A program made the translations under genes and the position numbers. A model generated the notes under the pieces. The model was not told the origin of the DNA and searched no databases. It was given only the letters and a program-made list of their open reading frames with translations. From contig NZ_SEWE01000004.1 in assembly GCF_004167665.1 (NCBI RefSeq), positions 1 through 64,000 on the forward strand: a stretch of 64,000 bases of DNA. Reading direction: 5' to 3'. This document shows positions 1-8,814 of the stretch, in pieces; positions within the stretch are counted from its first letter, which is position 1, and every line of letters starts with the position of its first letter. Source of the stretch: Hymenobacter persicinus (GTDB taxonomy: Bacteria; Bacteroidota; Bacteroidia; Cytophagales; Hymenobacteraceae).

Positions 1-840
<840 letters not shown>

Positions 841-875
841 TCAGGAAATGAAATCGAAAGGAAAAAGGGGCAGGT

Positions 876-1166
876 CTACAGGACGGCGAAAATGTCCGAC
901 TCCTTCATGATGAGGTAGTCGGTACCGTCGATGGTGATTTCCGTGCCGGCGTACTTACCGTACAGAACCTGGTCGCCTACTTTTACCTGCGGCTGGATCA
1001 GCGTGCCACTGTCGGCCACCTTGCCTGCGCCCACGGCCACTACTTCGCCACGCTGGGGCTTCTCTTTTGCTGTGTCGGGGATGATGATGCCCGATTTGGT
1101 TTTTTCCTCAGCAGCAGCCGGTGCGATGATGACGCGGTCAGCCAGCGGTTTCATGCTTAGTGACAT
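876..1166 (-). CDS. groES: Co-chaperonin GroES
   Basis: This is the 10 kDa lid of the GroEL chamber. It is 96 residues long, normal for the family, with the PLADRVII start, the mobile-loop region around [20 protein letters not shown], and a C-terminal strand ending SDIFAVL. A second ATG at 1154 (MKPLADRV) would give the shortest classical form; the ATG at 1166 adds four residues. It heads the groES-groEL operon. A TACCTTCA sequence at 1201-1208 (minus strand) resembles the phylum's -7 element, and an imperfect palindrome at 1213-1242 lies immediately upstream of it. No CIRCE element is visible. Confidence 0.97.
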   Translation of the reverse strand: MSLSMKPLADRVIIAPAAAEEKTKSGIIIPDTAKEKPQRGEVVAVGAGKVADSGTLIQPQVKVGDQVLYGKYAGTEITIDGTDYLIMKESDIFAVL

Positions 1167-1212
1167 ATTGTTCGTTTTGGGTGAAAGAGTTTAGCCTTTA
1201 TGAAGGTAGTGC

Positions 1213-1242
1213 GGCAGGCAGCACTTCTTGTGCCAGCCTGCC
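1213..1242. promoter_or_regulatory. Imperfect palindrome upstream of the groES -7-like element
   Basis: GGCAGGC at 1213-1219 pairs with GCCTGCC at 1236-1242, and the inner GCAC/GTGC (1221-1224 and 1230-1233) pairs across a TTCTT loop, with a small bulge. It sits directly upstream of TACCTTCA (1201-1208, minus strand), a candidate -7 element of groES. It could be an operator for heat-shock control or simply a GC-rich hairpin. It does not match CIRCE. Confidence 0.3.
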
Positions 1243-1347
1243 GAAACCTGACAGAATGAACACTGCGCCGGCCCCGGCGGCGCCAACGGGCTCCTGGCCT
1301 TGCCCAACCTGTCAGGTGCGGCGCTGGGCAGAGGGGGGAGGGGGCAC

Positions 1348-1387
1348 AAAAAAAACAGCCGGCGGCTTCTTGCGAAACCGCCGGCTG
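1348..1387 (-). terminator. Rho-independent terminator of secG
   Basis: CAGCCGGCGG (1356-1365) pairs perfectly with CCGCCGGCTG (1378-1387) around a 12-nt loop. On the minus strand the 10-bp stem is followed by eight U (A-run 1348-1355). It lies 23 bp past the secG stop and separates secG from groESL. Confidence 0.9.
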
Positions 1388-1409
1388 CCGGCGCCGGAGC
1401 GACGAAAAT

Positions 1410-1811
1410 CTATTGGGCCGGAGCCGGGGTTGGCGTGGCGGCCGGAGCAGGCTGCTGAGCGGGAGCACCAGCCGGAGCCGGAGCGCCAGCCGGAGCTGGA
1501 GCCGGCGTAGCGGGGCCGGCGGGCAGGCGGCTTTCCAGGGCTTTCTGCTGGTTGATGCTGCGGGGAGCCCCACCGGCGTCGGAAGTGCCGCGGAGCACGT
1601 GCGTGCCCAGGCTGAGCACCATCAGGGCAATGGCGAAGCCCCAGGTCAGGCGCTCCAGCAAGTCGCCGGTCCGCTTCACACCCATCAGGTTAGCGGCACC
1701 GCCGGAGCCGAACTGGCTCGACAACCCACCACCTTTGGGGTTTTGGGCCAAAACCACCAGGGCCAGCAGGAAGCACACGAAAAGAATCAGGATGATAAGG
1801 GCAACGTACAT
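1410..1811 (-). CDS. secG: Preprotein translocase subunit SecG with Ala/Pro-rich tail
   Basis: SecG is the small membrane subunit of the SecYEG channel. The protein has an N-terminal membrane segment (about residues 2-22), the conserved cytoplasmic loop with QNPKGGGLSSQFG, and a second membrane segment (about 55-75). The last 30 or so residues are a low-complexity tail of Ala, Pro and Gln with repeated PAPAGAPAP units, which makes it 133 residues against 75-110 in many bacteria. Its ATG overlaps the stop codon of the upstream TPR gene (TAATG), so translation is probably coupled. It is followed by a strong terminator. Confidence 0.93.
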   Translation of the reverse strand: MYVALIILILFVCFLLALVVLAQNPKGGGLSSQFGSGGAANLMGVKRTGDLLERLTWGFAIALMVLSLGTHVLRGTSDAGGAPRSINQQKALESRLPAGPATPAPAPAGAPAPAGAPAQQPAPAATPTPAPAQ

Positions 1812-3193
1812 TACTCCGGTTTTTTCAGTTGTTGGATTTGTTCGGCAAAATACGCCTTTTTTTCCGGCTGACGCACTATCAGCCGTTCATATATTTCGAT
1901 GGCCTTCTCGATTTTGCCCTGCCGCACCATGATTTTGGCCAGGCTTTCGGAGGCCAACTCCGGTACGCCCTGGGTGCTGCGCACCGACAAATCGGCCTGC
2001 TGCTCGGCCGGTGGCGCGGTGAGCGTGGGCGTCTTGAGCCGGGGCTGGGCGCGCAAGAACTTGTTGATCAGCTCAAACGAAGACCGCGACGGCAGGAGCT
2101 TCGGGGGCGAGTAGGCTTTCAGGTGGGCCAGCAGCAGCGGATCCGGGGCAAAGAAGTCATCGGCGGGCAGATCCTGGGTGAGCTCGTCGCGCAGCTGCAG
2201 GCAGTAGCCCAACCGGCTGCTGCCACTAAAAGCGTAGGCCACGGCTTCATCGGCCCGGAAAGCAGGCAGGGTGATGCCGGTAGCTGGCGTGGGCTCGTCA
2301 TCCTCGTCGAGGGTGGGCAGCTGATAGGCGGCGGGAGCTTCCGGCGGGGTGTCGGTCAGACCAAATTCGAAGCGGGCTGCCCCGGCTTCCACCGGGGGGC
2401 GGATAGGGGGCGCCACCGGTGGCAGGAGCTCCTCCGTAACTGCCTCAGGGGCTTCCGGATGCTCGGCTACGGCGGCAGTTTCAGTTTCTTCCGCCTGCGG
2501 GGCTAGGCCATCCTCTTCCACCGGCTCGGGCTGGGGTTCCACCTCTAGCTCAGGTTCGTCTAGTACCTGGGCAGTTACGGCTTCCGGTTCGTTATCAGCG
2601 GTTTGCTCTGTTTTAGTTGGCTCCTCAACCGGTGCGGGTTCTGGTTCCGCCCGTGTAGATTCAGGCTCCGGTTCCGTCAACGTAACGTCGGCCGACTCCA
2701 CCGACGATTCCGTAGCGGCAGGCGCTACCGATTCGTCGGTGGAGTCGGGTTGGGTTGAAGTCCTTACTTCGACATCACCGTCAGCAGCCTCCCGCTCGTT
2801 TGACAAGGCTGGGGCGGCAACAGTTGCGTCGGGGAGGAGTGCTTCGGCAACGGCTGGCTCTGAGGAAAAAACCGGTGCCGCCACGGCCGTCTCGGCGGCT
2901 ATAGTGGTTGCGGAGGCCGGCATTGGTGCTTCCGCGGGAGGTGCGGGCGCGACCAAGCCGGTGGGTTGCTCGATAAGCTGGCGGAGCAGCTCCCGGTCGG
3001 CGGCGTAGGTGGCTGCCCGGCGCAGGCGCTGGCTGGCCAGCATGCTGCCCCGGTCGTGGGCGGCCTTGGCCAGCAGCACGTGGGCCGTCTGGCAATACGG
3101 AAACGCCGCCGCCAATTGCTCCAGCTCCCGGATTTCGGCTTCCGAAATTCCGTTCACATGGTCCAGAATGTGCAGCAGCGACGCGCGGGTCAT
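1811..3193 (-). CDS. TPR-containing protein with long acidic Pro/Glu linker
   Basis: The 460 residues have three parts. The N-terminal ~90 residues are an Ala/Leu-rich helical block (QTAHVLLAKAAHDRGSML) that looks like a TPR pair. The centre (about 95-320) is low complexity and rich in Glu, Pro, Ala and Val. The C-terminal 60 residues carry a TPR-like motif with KIMVRQGKIEKAIEIYERLI. There is no signal peptide, so it is probably cytoplasmic. It is transcribed with secG, whose start overlaps its stop. The function is not known; a scaffold role is only a guess. A 243-bp spacer to lptE holds no visible gene. Confidence 0.75.
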   Translation of the reverse strand: MTRASLLHILDHVNGISEAEIRELEQLAAAFPYCQTAHVLLAKAAHDRGSMLASQRLRRAATYAADRELLRQLIEQPTGLVAPAPPAEAPMPASATTIAAETAVAAPVFSSEPAVAEALLPDATVAAPALSNEREAADGDVEVRTSTQPDSTDESVAPAATESSVESADVTLTEPEPESTRAEPEPAPVEEPTKTEQTADNEPEAVTAQVLDEPELEVEPQPEPVEEDGLAPQAEETETAAVAEHPEAPEAVTEELLPPVAPPIRPPVEAGAARFEFGLTDTPPEAPAAYQLPTLDEDDEPTPATGITLPAFRADEAVAYAFSGSSRLGYCLQLRDELTQDLPADDFFAPDPLLLAHLKAYSPPKLLPSRSSFELINKFLRAQPRLKTPTLTAPPAEQQADLSVRSTQGVPELASESLAKIMVRQGKIEKAIEIYERLIVRQPEKKAYFAEQIQQLKKPE

Positions 3194-3436
3194 AGCGGGG
3201 AGTTAGGAATTGGCAATGGGGCGGATTGCAGAAAAAGATTGCAAGTCAATTCTTTAGCTGAGCAGGCGGCCGCCGGCCGCCGGGGTGTTAGGGTCGGAGC
3301 GGGCGGCAAAAGTGCATCATTTTAACCGGGAAACCCATCCGCCGCCCGCCCCAAGTGCTTTGAATGCAGCGCAAAACGCATTGTCAAGGGCGGAGTAGGC
3401 CCGGTAAATCGACTGGTGGTGAGCGGCTTGGGTAGC

Positions 3437-3982
3437 TTACCAGTTGGCCACCGACTTGTTGAAGGCGTCGGTGATGATGTTGGTCGTGATGCGCTTCAGG
3501 GCGCTGGGGTCGTTGTTGATGCTCGACACGTCCTGGGACGCGGGGAAGTCGCCGTTGCTCTGGAAGGTCTGCTCGAAGTCCTGCTTCTCGTCCTTGGTGT
3601 TGGTAAAGCGTACCCGCACCTGAATCGTGAGGCGGTTGACGCCCGCTTGGTCGACGCCGTTTTCGCGCTGGATGGCGGCCGGGGCGAAGTCGTAAGCAAT
3701 GATTTGGCCTTCAAACTGCAGGTCCCCGTCGCGGGGCACGAGCTTCAGCGTGGTGTTGCGCTGGAAATAGTCCTTCATTTCCTCCGTGAAGCGCTGGGCC
3801 AGAAAGGAAGGACCGTTGTTGGCGTTGTTCTGGAAGGTCTGAATCGAAATGGTTCTGACCGCCGGATCAATGTTGGTGCCCGTGAACGAGTACACGCTGC
3901 AGCCACTCAAGCCCAGCAACAGCAGCAGGCTGGTGAGGTAGAACTGCTGGCTGAATAAGAACTTACGCTTGCTCCAGGTCAT
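3437..3982 (-). CDS. lptE: LptE-like LPS-assembly lipoprotein
   Basis: LptE is the lipoprotein partner of LptD in the outer-membrane LPS translocon. The 181-residue protein starts with a basic stretch and hydrophobic segment ending in the lipobox LSGC, giving a lipidated Cys28. It then has the SVYSFTGTNIDP motif and the alternating strand/helix pattern of the small Bacteroidetes LptE family, ending FNKSVANW. Its ATG (3982) lies inside the end of the sigma-54 activator gene, a 20-bp overlap that suggests coupling. Assignment rests on the lipobox and overall pattern and is good but not as certain as for enzymes with catalytic motifs. Confidence 0.82.
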   Translation of the reverse strand: MTWSKRKFLFSQQFYLTSLLLLLGLSGCSVYSFTGTNIDPAVRTISIQTFQNNANNGPSFLAQRFTEEMKDYFQRNTTLKLVPRDGDLQFEGQIIAYDFAPAAIQRENGVDQAGVNRLTIQVRVRFTNTKDEKQDFEQTFQSNGDFPASQDVSSINNDPSALKRITTNIITDAFNKSVANW

Positions 3983-5291
3983 ATTGCTTCAGCTTACGGT
4001 AGAGCGTGCGTTCCGAAATGCCCAGATCGTGGGCGGCGTACTTGCGCTTGTTGTGGTGCTTTTTGAGGGCTTTCATGATCATCTCCTTTTCCTTGGCCTC
4101 CAGGGAAAGGGTTTCCTCTTCCGTCTCGTGCGGAATGTCTTCCACGCGGTGCGGTTCCTCCTCGTAGGCCGCGTCGTCGTCCACAGTCAGCTCGGGGCGG
4201 GGCGTGAGGATGTATTCGGCGGCCCCGTCGGGGGAAGCGCGGTTGAGGCGGCTGCCCTCGTAGCTCGGGGCCACGTTGAGGTTGGTAAACAGGTGGCTGT
4301 TTTGGCGCAGCAACTCCTGGGCTTCGGCGGGCCGCTGCCCGGCGGCCAGGTCGAGCACGAGCTTCTTGAGGTCGGTCATGTCGCGGCGCATGTCGAAGAG
4401 CACTTTGTAGAGCAAGTCGCGCTCGGAATAGGTGCCCGACCCGCTGCCGCCGTCGGCGCTGCCGGTGGCCGCGTGCATGAGCATGGGCAGGCGGCTGCTT
4501 TGCTCGGCGGGCAGGTACTGGCGCAGGCGGGTGGCGTCCACGTCGCGGTCCGTTTCCAGCACCGACATCTGCTCGGCCACGTTCTTGAGTTGGCGGATGT
4601 TGCCGGGGAAGCGGAAGCGCTGCAAATCGGCCACCGCTTCGGAGTTCAGGGCAATGGGCTTCACGCGGTACCGCTCGGCAAAATCGGTAGCGAACTTGCG
4701 GAATAGTAAGTAGATATCCTCGCCCCGTTCACGCAACGGTGGAACCGTAATCGGGACGGTATTGAGGCGGTAGTAGAGGTCTTCGCGGAACTTGCCCTCG
4801 CGCACGGCGTCGAGCAGATTCACATTGGTAGCGGCCACCACGCGCACGTCGGTCTTCTGCACCTTGCTGGAGCCGACGCGGATAAACTCGCCGTTTTCGA
4901 GCACCCGCAAGAGGCGGGCCTGGGTGCCGAGCGGCATCTCCCCGATTTCGTCGAGGAAGATAGTACCGCCGTTAGTCACCTCAAAGTAGCCCTTGCGGGC
5001 TTCTTGGGCGCCGGTAAACGAACCCTTCTCGTGGCCGAACAGCTCCGAATCAATCGTGCCTTCAGGAATGGCGCCGCAGTTGATGGCAATGAACTGCCCG
5101 TGCTTGCGCGGCGACAGGGCGTGGATGATCTTGGAAAAAGATTCCTTGCCCGAGCCGCTTTCTCCGCTGATGAGCACCGTCATGTCGGTGGGCGCCACCT
5201 GGGCCGCCACCTGAATGGCGTAGTTCAGCGCCGGCGCGTTGCCAATGATGCCGAAGCGCTGCTTGATACTCTGAATCTCTGATGGTGTCAA
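3963..5291 (-). CDS. Sigma-54-dependent transcriptional activator without receiver domain
   Basis: This enhancer-binding protein would open sigma-54 promoter complexes using ATP. An AAA+ domain starts almost at the N-terminus: Walker A GESGSGK at 43-49, the sigma-54 contact loop GSFTGA at 90-95 (classical GAFTGA with Ala replaced by Ser), Walker B GTIFLDEIGEM, and the R-finger region FREDLYYRLN. A linker follows, then a Fis-type helix-turn-helix at about 400-438 (AAHDLGISERTLYRKLKQ). There is no N-terminal receiver, PAS or GAF domain, so activity may be set by level or by a partner. The start is TTG at 5291; no ATG lies upstream in frame. It overlaps lptE by 20 bp. Confidence 0.93.
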   Translation of the reverse strand: MTPSEIQSIKQRFGIIGNAPALNYAIQVAAQVAPTDMTVLISGESGSGKESFSKIIHALSPRKHGQFIAINCGAIPEGTIDSELFGHEKGSFTGAQEARKGYFEVTNGGTIFLDEIGEMPLGTQARLLRVLENGEFIRVGSSKVQKTDVRVVAATNVNLLDAVREGKFREDLYYRLNTVPITVPPLRERGEDIYLLFRKFATDFAERYRVKPIALNSEAVADLQRFRFPGNIRQLKNVAEQMSVLETDRDVDATRLRQYLPAEQSSRLPMLMHAATGSADGGSGSGTYSERDLLYKVLFDMRRDMTDLKKLVLDLAAGQRPAEAQELLRQNSHLFTNLNVAPSYEGSRLNRASPDGAAEYILTPRPELTVDDDAAYEEEPHRVEDIPHETEEETLSLEAKEKEMIMKALKKHHNKRKYAAHDLGISERTLYRKLKQYDLEQA

Positions 5292-5371
5292 GGTTGGAAG
5301 GGGTTTCGGGAGAAAGACGAATAGGCTAAGGTTTTATTTTAAGTAGCTTATAGAATAGCACAACGGGAGTC

Positions 5372-5665
5372 CTACTTTCTGGCAAAGAAGGACTCAAAGG
5401 CTTTGCGTTTGCCAGCATCTCCTTGAATCGTTAACCAGGCTGTCTCAGGTTCATATTCATCCACGGTGCCAGTTACAGACCAATTCCAAAAAGGCCATCG
5501 GGAAGACTTGTAGAATAAATAGGTTTTGAGCGAAACCTGGTCATTCTCAGCGTCCAAAAACAGACGGCTGATTTCTGTCTGGTCAAAGGTCACCTTGAAC
5601 AGTAGCTGCAATTCGCTGAACGTGGCCCGCAGCTGGTCGTCAATAAAGAGAAGCTTTTGACCCAT
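5372..5665 (-). CDS. Hypothetical 97-residue protein
   Basis: I do not recognise a family. The protein is soluble, has no signal peptide, and is rich in Phe and Trp (SSRWPFWNWSVTGTVDEYEP). Alternating hydrophobic residues suggest a small beta-rich fold. It begins 23 bp after the miaB stop on the same strand and is followed by the sigma-54 activator, so it probably belongs to the miaB transcript. The ATG at 5663-5665 is the only good start. Confidence 0.6.
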   Translation of the reverse strand: MGQKLLFIDDQLRATFSELQLLFKVTFDQTEISRLFLDAENDQVSLKTYLFYKSSRWPFWNWSVTGTVDEYEPETAWLTIQGDAGKRKAFESFFARK

Positions 5666-5688
5666 ACCTCAAACATAGGGCCCTGAAC

Positions 5689-7131
5689 CTACTCCACCGC
5701 GTCCCCCAGCAACGACCCGCCCGTACCGGTGTGCACGAATACGTTGACATAATCCCCCTTTTTGTAGTGCTTCTTGGGGAAGATGACGACTTGGTTCTGG
5801 CTGTTGCGGCCACTGAGGTGCTCCTGGCTGCGCTTGGAGAAGTTCTCGACCAGCACGCGGTGCACCTTGCCCACAGCTTGTTGGTTGCGGGCGAAGCTGC
5901 TTTTCTGCTGCAAATCAATGATTTCCTGGAGGCGACGCTTTTTTACGTCCAGTGGAATGTCGTCTTCCAGCTTGCGGGCGGCCAGCGTGCCGGGGCGCTC
6001 CGAGTAGAAGAACATGTAGGCCATGTCGTACTGCACCCAGTCGATAAGGCTGAGCGTGTCCTGGTGCTCTTCCTCGGTTTCGGAGCAGAAGCCCGAAATC
6101 ATGTCGGTGCTGATGGCGCACTCGGGTCCCAGGATGCGGCGGATGGCCTGCACCCGCTCCTCGTACCAGGCCCGGTCGTAGGTGCGGTTCATTAGCTTGA
6201 GGATGCGCGAGTTGCCGCTCTGGGCGGGCAGGTGAATGTACTTGCAGATGTTCTCGTAGCGCCCCATCGTGTAGAGCACCTCGTCGGTGATGTCCTTGGG
6301 GTGGGAGGTGGAGAAGCGCACCCGCAGCTCGGGGCTGATGCGGGCCACGCGCTCCAGCAGCTGGGCGAAGTTGACGTGCTCGGTGCCGTCCTCGGAGGCC
6401 CACTTGTAGGAGTCCACGTTCTGGCCCAGCAGGGTCACTTCCTTGTAGCCCTGGGCCACCAGGTCGCGGCACTCCTGCTCGATGCTGTGGGCGTCGCGGC
6501 TGCGCTCCCGGCCCCGGGTGAAGGGCACCACGCAGAACGAGCACATGTTGTCGCAGCCGCGCATGATGCTCACGAAGGCCGTGATACCATTCGAGTTCAG
6601 GCGCACGGGCGTGATGTCGGCGTAAGTCTCGTCGCGGCTGAGCAGCACGTTCACCGCCTTTTGGCCGCCGTCGACCTCGCGGATCAGGTTGGGCAGGTCG
6701 CGGTAGGCGTCGGGGCCCACGACGAGGTCGACGAGCTTTTCCTCCTCCAGAAACTTGCTTTTCAGCCGCTCGGCCATGCAGCCGAGCACGCCCACCAGCA
6801 TGCCGGGGTTGCGCTTTTTGTGGCTGTTGATCTGGGACAGGCGCATGCGCACGGTCTGCTCGGCCTTCTCGCGGATGGAGCAGGTGTTGAGCAGCACCAA
6901 ATCCGCGTCGGCGAGCTGCTCGGTGGTATCGAAGCCCTCGTCGAAGAGGATGGACGACACGATTTCGGAGTCCGAGAAGTTCATCTGGCAACCGTAGCTC
7001 TCAATGTAGAGCTTGCGCTGCCGACCGGTGCGGGTGGCCGGGCTCACGCGTACGTCTTGGGCGGGCTCCGCGCCGGCCACGGCCGTCGGCGGCGTATCCA
7101 GATAATCTAAGGTGAACAGTTGCTGCGACAT
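5689..7131 (-). CDS. miaB: tRNA-2-methylthio-N6-dimethylallyladenosine synthase MiaB
   Basis: MiaB is a radical-SAM methylthiotransferase that adds the 2-methylthio group to i6A37 of tRNAs reading UNN codons. The UPF0004 domain carries the auxiliary cluster cysteines C48 (ESYGCQMN), C84 (NTCSIRE) and C118 (LGCMAE). The radical-SAM cluster is CDNMCSFC (C193, C197, C200), and the C-terminus ([16 protein letters not shown]) is a TRAM domain. The 480 residues are normal length. A TACCTTTG element lies 26 bp upstream. A miaE gene at 26.9 kb in the same window could act on the MiaB product. Confidence 0.97.
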   Translation of the reverse strand: MSQQLFTLDYLDTPPTAVAGAEPAQDVRVSPATRTGRQRKLYIESYGCQMNFSDSEIVSSILFDEGFDTTEQLADADLVLLNTCSIREKAEQTVRMRLSQINSHKKRNPGMLVGVLGCMAERLKSKFLEEEKLVDLVVGPDAYRDLPNLIREVDGGQKAVNVLLSRDETYADITPVRLNSNGITAFVSIMRGCDNMCSFCVVPFTRGRERSRDAHSIEQECRDLVAQGYKEVTLLGQNVDSYKWASEDGTEHVNFAQLLERVARISPELRVRFSTSHPKDITDEVLYTMGRYENICKYIHLPAQSGNSRILKLMNRTYDRAWYEERVQAIRRILGPECAISTDMISGFCSETEEEHQDTLSLIDWVQYDMAYMFFYSERPGTLAARKLEDDIPLDVKKRRLQEIIDLQQKSSFARNQQAVGKVHRVLVENFSKRSQEHLSGRNSQNQVVIFPKKHYKKGDYVNVFVHTGTGGSLLGDAVE

Positions 7132-7156
7132 AGGTAGTACAAACTCAGAAGAAGGG

Positions 7157-7164
7157 CAAAGGTA
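7157..7164 (-). promoter_or_regulatory. -7 promoter element (TACCTTTG) of miaB
   Basis: An exact match to TAnnTTTG, the -7 element of the Bacteroidetes housekeeping sigma factor, on the minus strand 26 bp before the miaB ATG. A TTTTCG stretch about 20 bp further upstream is only a weak -33 match. Confidence 0.6.
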
Positions 7165-7200
7165 AGTTTTTTGCCCCGAAAATGACAGAATGGCAGGGAA

Positions 7201-7315
7201 GGTGAGATGGTGAACTAGTGAGATGGTGAGTTGACGTTCTGGCGGCGCGGACCGGCGCGGTGCTGCGCAAGGCGAACATCAAACTCACCAGTTCACCATC
7301 TCACTAGTTCACCAG
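7201..7315. repeat. GTGANNNN-arm inverted repeat element, copy 1
   Basis: The left arm reads GTGAGATG GTGAACTA GTGAGATG in 8-bp units. The right arm (7281-7315) is its inverse: 21 bp at 7209-7229 pair perfectly with 7293-7313. Both arms end inward in GTGAGTT followed by GANGTTC. The inner ~50 bp are GC-rich. Read from the other strand, the core aligns with copy 2 (GAGTTTGATGTTC near one end, GAACG-CAACTC near the other). The right arm supplies the last codons and the TAG stop of the HAD gene. Transcribed, it would form a long hairpin. Confidence 0.85.
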
Positions 7316-7999
7316 CGTCAGCACCTGGCGCACGTCCTGGACGGTGTGGAAGTCGAGGCCGGCGAGCTGGGCGGGGTCGACGTGCTCGAAAATCCAGTTG
7401 GCGTGGTAGGGCACGTGCACGGCGCGCAAGCCCAGCCGAGCCACGGGCAGAATGTCGGACTTGAGCGAGTTGCCGACCATGACAAACTCCTCGGGCGTAG
7501 CGTTGTAGCGGGTAAGCAGGCGGCGGTAAGTGGCCTCGTTCTTTTCACTGACTACCTCCACGTGGTCGAACAGGTCGCCGAGGCCGGAGCGGGCCACTTT
7601 GCTTTCCTGGTCGAGCAGGTCGCCCTTGGTGAGCACCAGTAGGCGGTGGCCGCGGCGGCGCAGCTCGGTGAGCACCTCCACCACGCCGGGTAGGGGCTCA
7701 ATCGGGTAGCGCAGCAGCTCCTTACCCATGTCGATGATCTGCTGAATGTCTTTGCCCGTCACGGCCCCGTCGGTGAGCTGGATGGCGGTTTCAATCATCG
7801 AGAGCATAAACGGCTTGGCCCCGTAGCCGAACAGTTGCATGTTGCGGCGCTGCACGGCGTTGAGTTGCTCGGTGAGGTGGGCCGGCTCGCCGCAGTGGGC
7901 AATAATTTCGAGCAGGCGAGCTTCCACCTGGTCGAAGTGGGGCTGGTTGGACCAGAGCGTGTCGTCGGCGTCGAAGGCAATGAGGTGAGCAGCGGACAT
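7304..7999 (-). CDS. HAD-family hydrolase
   Basis: A haloacid-dehalogenase-fold phosphatase of 231 residues; the substrate cannot be told. Motif I is FDADDTLW (nucleophile Asp9, acid Asp11), motif II is LVLTKGD, and motif IV is VGNSLKSDI. A helical cap lies between motifs I and II (about residues 20-95). A TAACTTTG -7 element lies 47 bp upstream of the ATG. The last residues (LTLVN) and the stop are encoded inside the repeat element at 7201-7315, so the ancestral C-terminus may have been different. Confidence 0.9.
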   Translation of the reverse strand: MSAAHLIAFDADDTLWSNQPHFDQVEARLLEIIAHCGEPAHLTEQLNAVQRRNMQLFGYGAKPFMLSMIETAIQLTDGAVTGKDIQQIIDMGKELLRYPIEPLPGVVEVLTELRRRGHRLLVLTKGDLLDQESKVARSGLGDLFDHVEVVSEKNEATYRRLLTRYNATPEEFVMVGNSLKSDILPVARLGLRAVHVPYHANWIFEHVDPAQLAGLDFHTVQDVRQVLTLVN

Positions 8000-8045
8000 G
8001 GGCGGAAAAAATCGGAAAAGCCGCGGGAAAGGCCCCGCCAGGCCG

Positions 8046-8053
8046 CAAAGTTA
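8046..8053 (-). promoter_or_regulatory. -7 promoter element (TAACTTTG) of the HAD hydrolase
   Basis: An exact TAnnTTTG match on the minus strand, 47 bp before the HAD start codon, in the short divergent spacer shared with the CAT-like gene on plus. Confidence 0.55.
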
Positions 8054-8069
8054 CCGAACTTGCGGGCCT

Positions 8070-8714
8070 ATGAAACAGCTCATCGACCTGACGACCTGGA
8101 ACCGCCGGGAGCATTTTGCCTTCTTTGGGGCGTTTGAAGAACCGTTTTTCGGTCTCGTGGCGCCCGTGCGCTGCACCGGGGCCCAGGCCGCGGCCAAGGA
8201 GCTGGGCGTGCCGTTCTTTCTCTACTACCTCTACCACGCCGTGCAGGCCGCCAACGAAGTGCCCGAGCTGCGCACCCGCATTGAAGGCGGGCAGGTGTAC
8301 CAATACGCGCGCGTGCACGCCTCGGCCACCCTGGGCCGCCCCGACCACACCTTCGCCTTTTCCTTTATCGAGCAAAACGACGAGCTGAACGCCTTCGTGG
8401 CCGCCGCCCGGGTTGAAATCGAGGCCGTGCAGAACAGCTCCGGCCTGCGCCTGAGCCCAACCACGGCCCGCGCCGACGTGCTGCACTGCTCGGCCATTCC
8501 GTGGGTGCGCTTCACGGGCCTAACCCACGCCCGCAGCTTCCAGCACCCCGACAGCTGCCCCAAAATCTCCTTCAGCCAGCTCTACGAGGAAAACGGCGGG
8601 ACCTACATGAACGTGGCCGTCAACGTGCACCACGCCCTGGCCGACGGCTACCACGTCGGCCAATTTTTGGAGGCGTTTGAGCGGCGGCTTGGTGGTGAGG
8701 TGGTGAAACAGTGA
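8070..8714 (+). CDS. Chloramphenicol acetyltransferase-fold acyltransferase
   Basis: The 214 residues match the trimeric CAT family over their whole length. The signature NVHHALADGYH at 185-195 contains the catalytic His188 and the structural Asp192 of the HHxxxDGxH motif. The N-terminal WNRREHFAFF is also typical. The ATG at 8070 is the family-length start. Many environmental Bacteroidetes have such chromosomal CAT-like proteins, and resistance cannot be inferred from sequence. The final residues (GGEVVKQ) and TGA stop fall inside the repeat element at 8691-8814. It converges on the pabB-type gene. Confidence 0.88.
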   Translation: MKQLIDLTTWNRREHFAFFGAFEEPFFGLVAPVRCTGAQAAAKELGVPFFLYYLYHAVQAANEVPELRTRIEGGQVYQYARVHASATLGRPDHTFAFSFIEQNDELNAFVAAARVEIEAVQNSSGLRLSPTTARADVLHCSAIPWVRFTGLTHARSFQHPDSCPKISFSQLYEENGGTYMNVAVNVHHALADGYHVGQFLEAFERRLGGEVVKQ

Positions 8715-8814
8715 GCTGGTGAGTTTGATGTTCAACTTGCGCCAATGGCGCAGATAGCGCAAACCGCGCCAGCGGAACGACAACTCACTATTTCACCATC
8801 TCACTATTTCACCT
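8691..8814. repeat. GTGANNNN-arm inverted repeat element, copy 2
   Basis: The left arm reads GTGAGGTG GTGAAACA GTGAGCTG GTGAGTTT then GATGTTC. The right arm on the other strand reads GTGAAATA GTGAGATG GTGAAATA GTGAGTTG then TCGTTCC. The periodicity is 8 bp and the arms pair imperfectly. The core contains GCGCC motifs shared with copies 1 and 3. It lies exactly between two convergent genes and supplies the stop codons of both (TGA of the CAT-like gene, TAG of the pabB-type gene). It may serve as a bidirectional terminator. Confidence 0.85.

Noticed and set aside
1246..1317. Inverted pair ACCTGACAG ... CTGTCAGGT upstream of groES
   Set aside because: The 54-bp separation and 9-bp length are weak and could be chance; not called as an operator.
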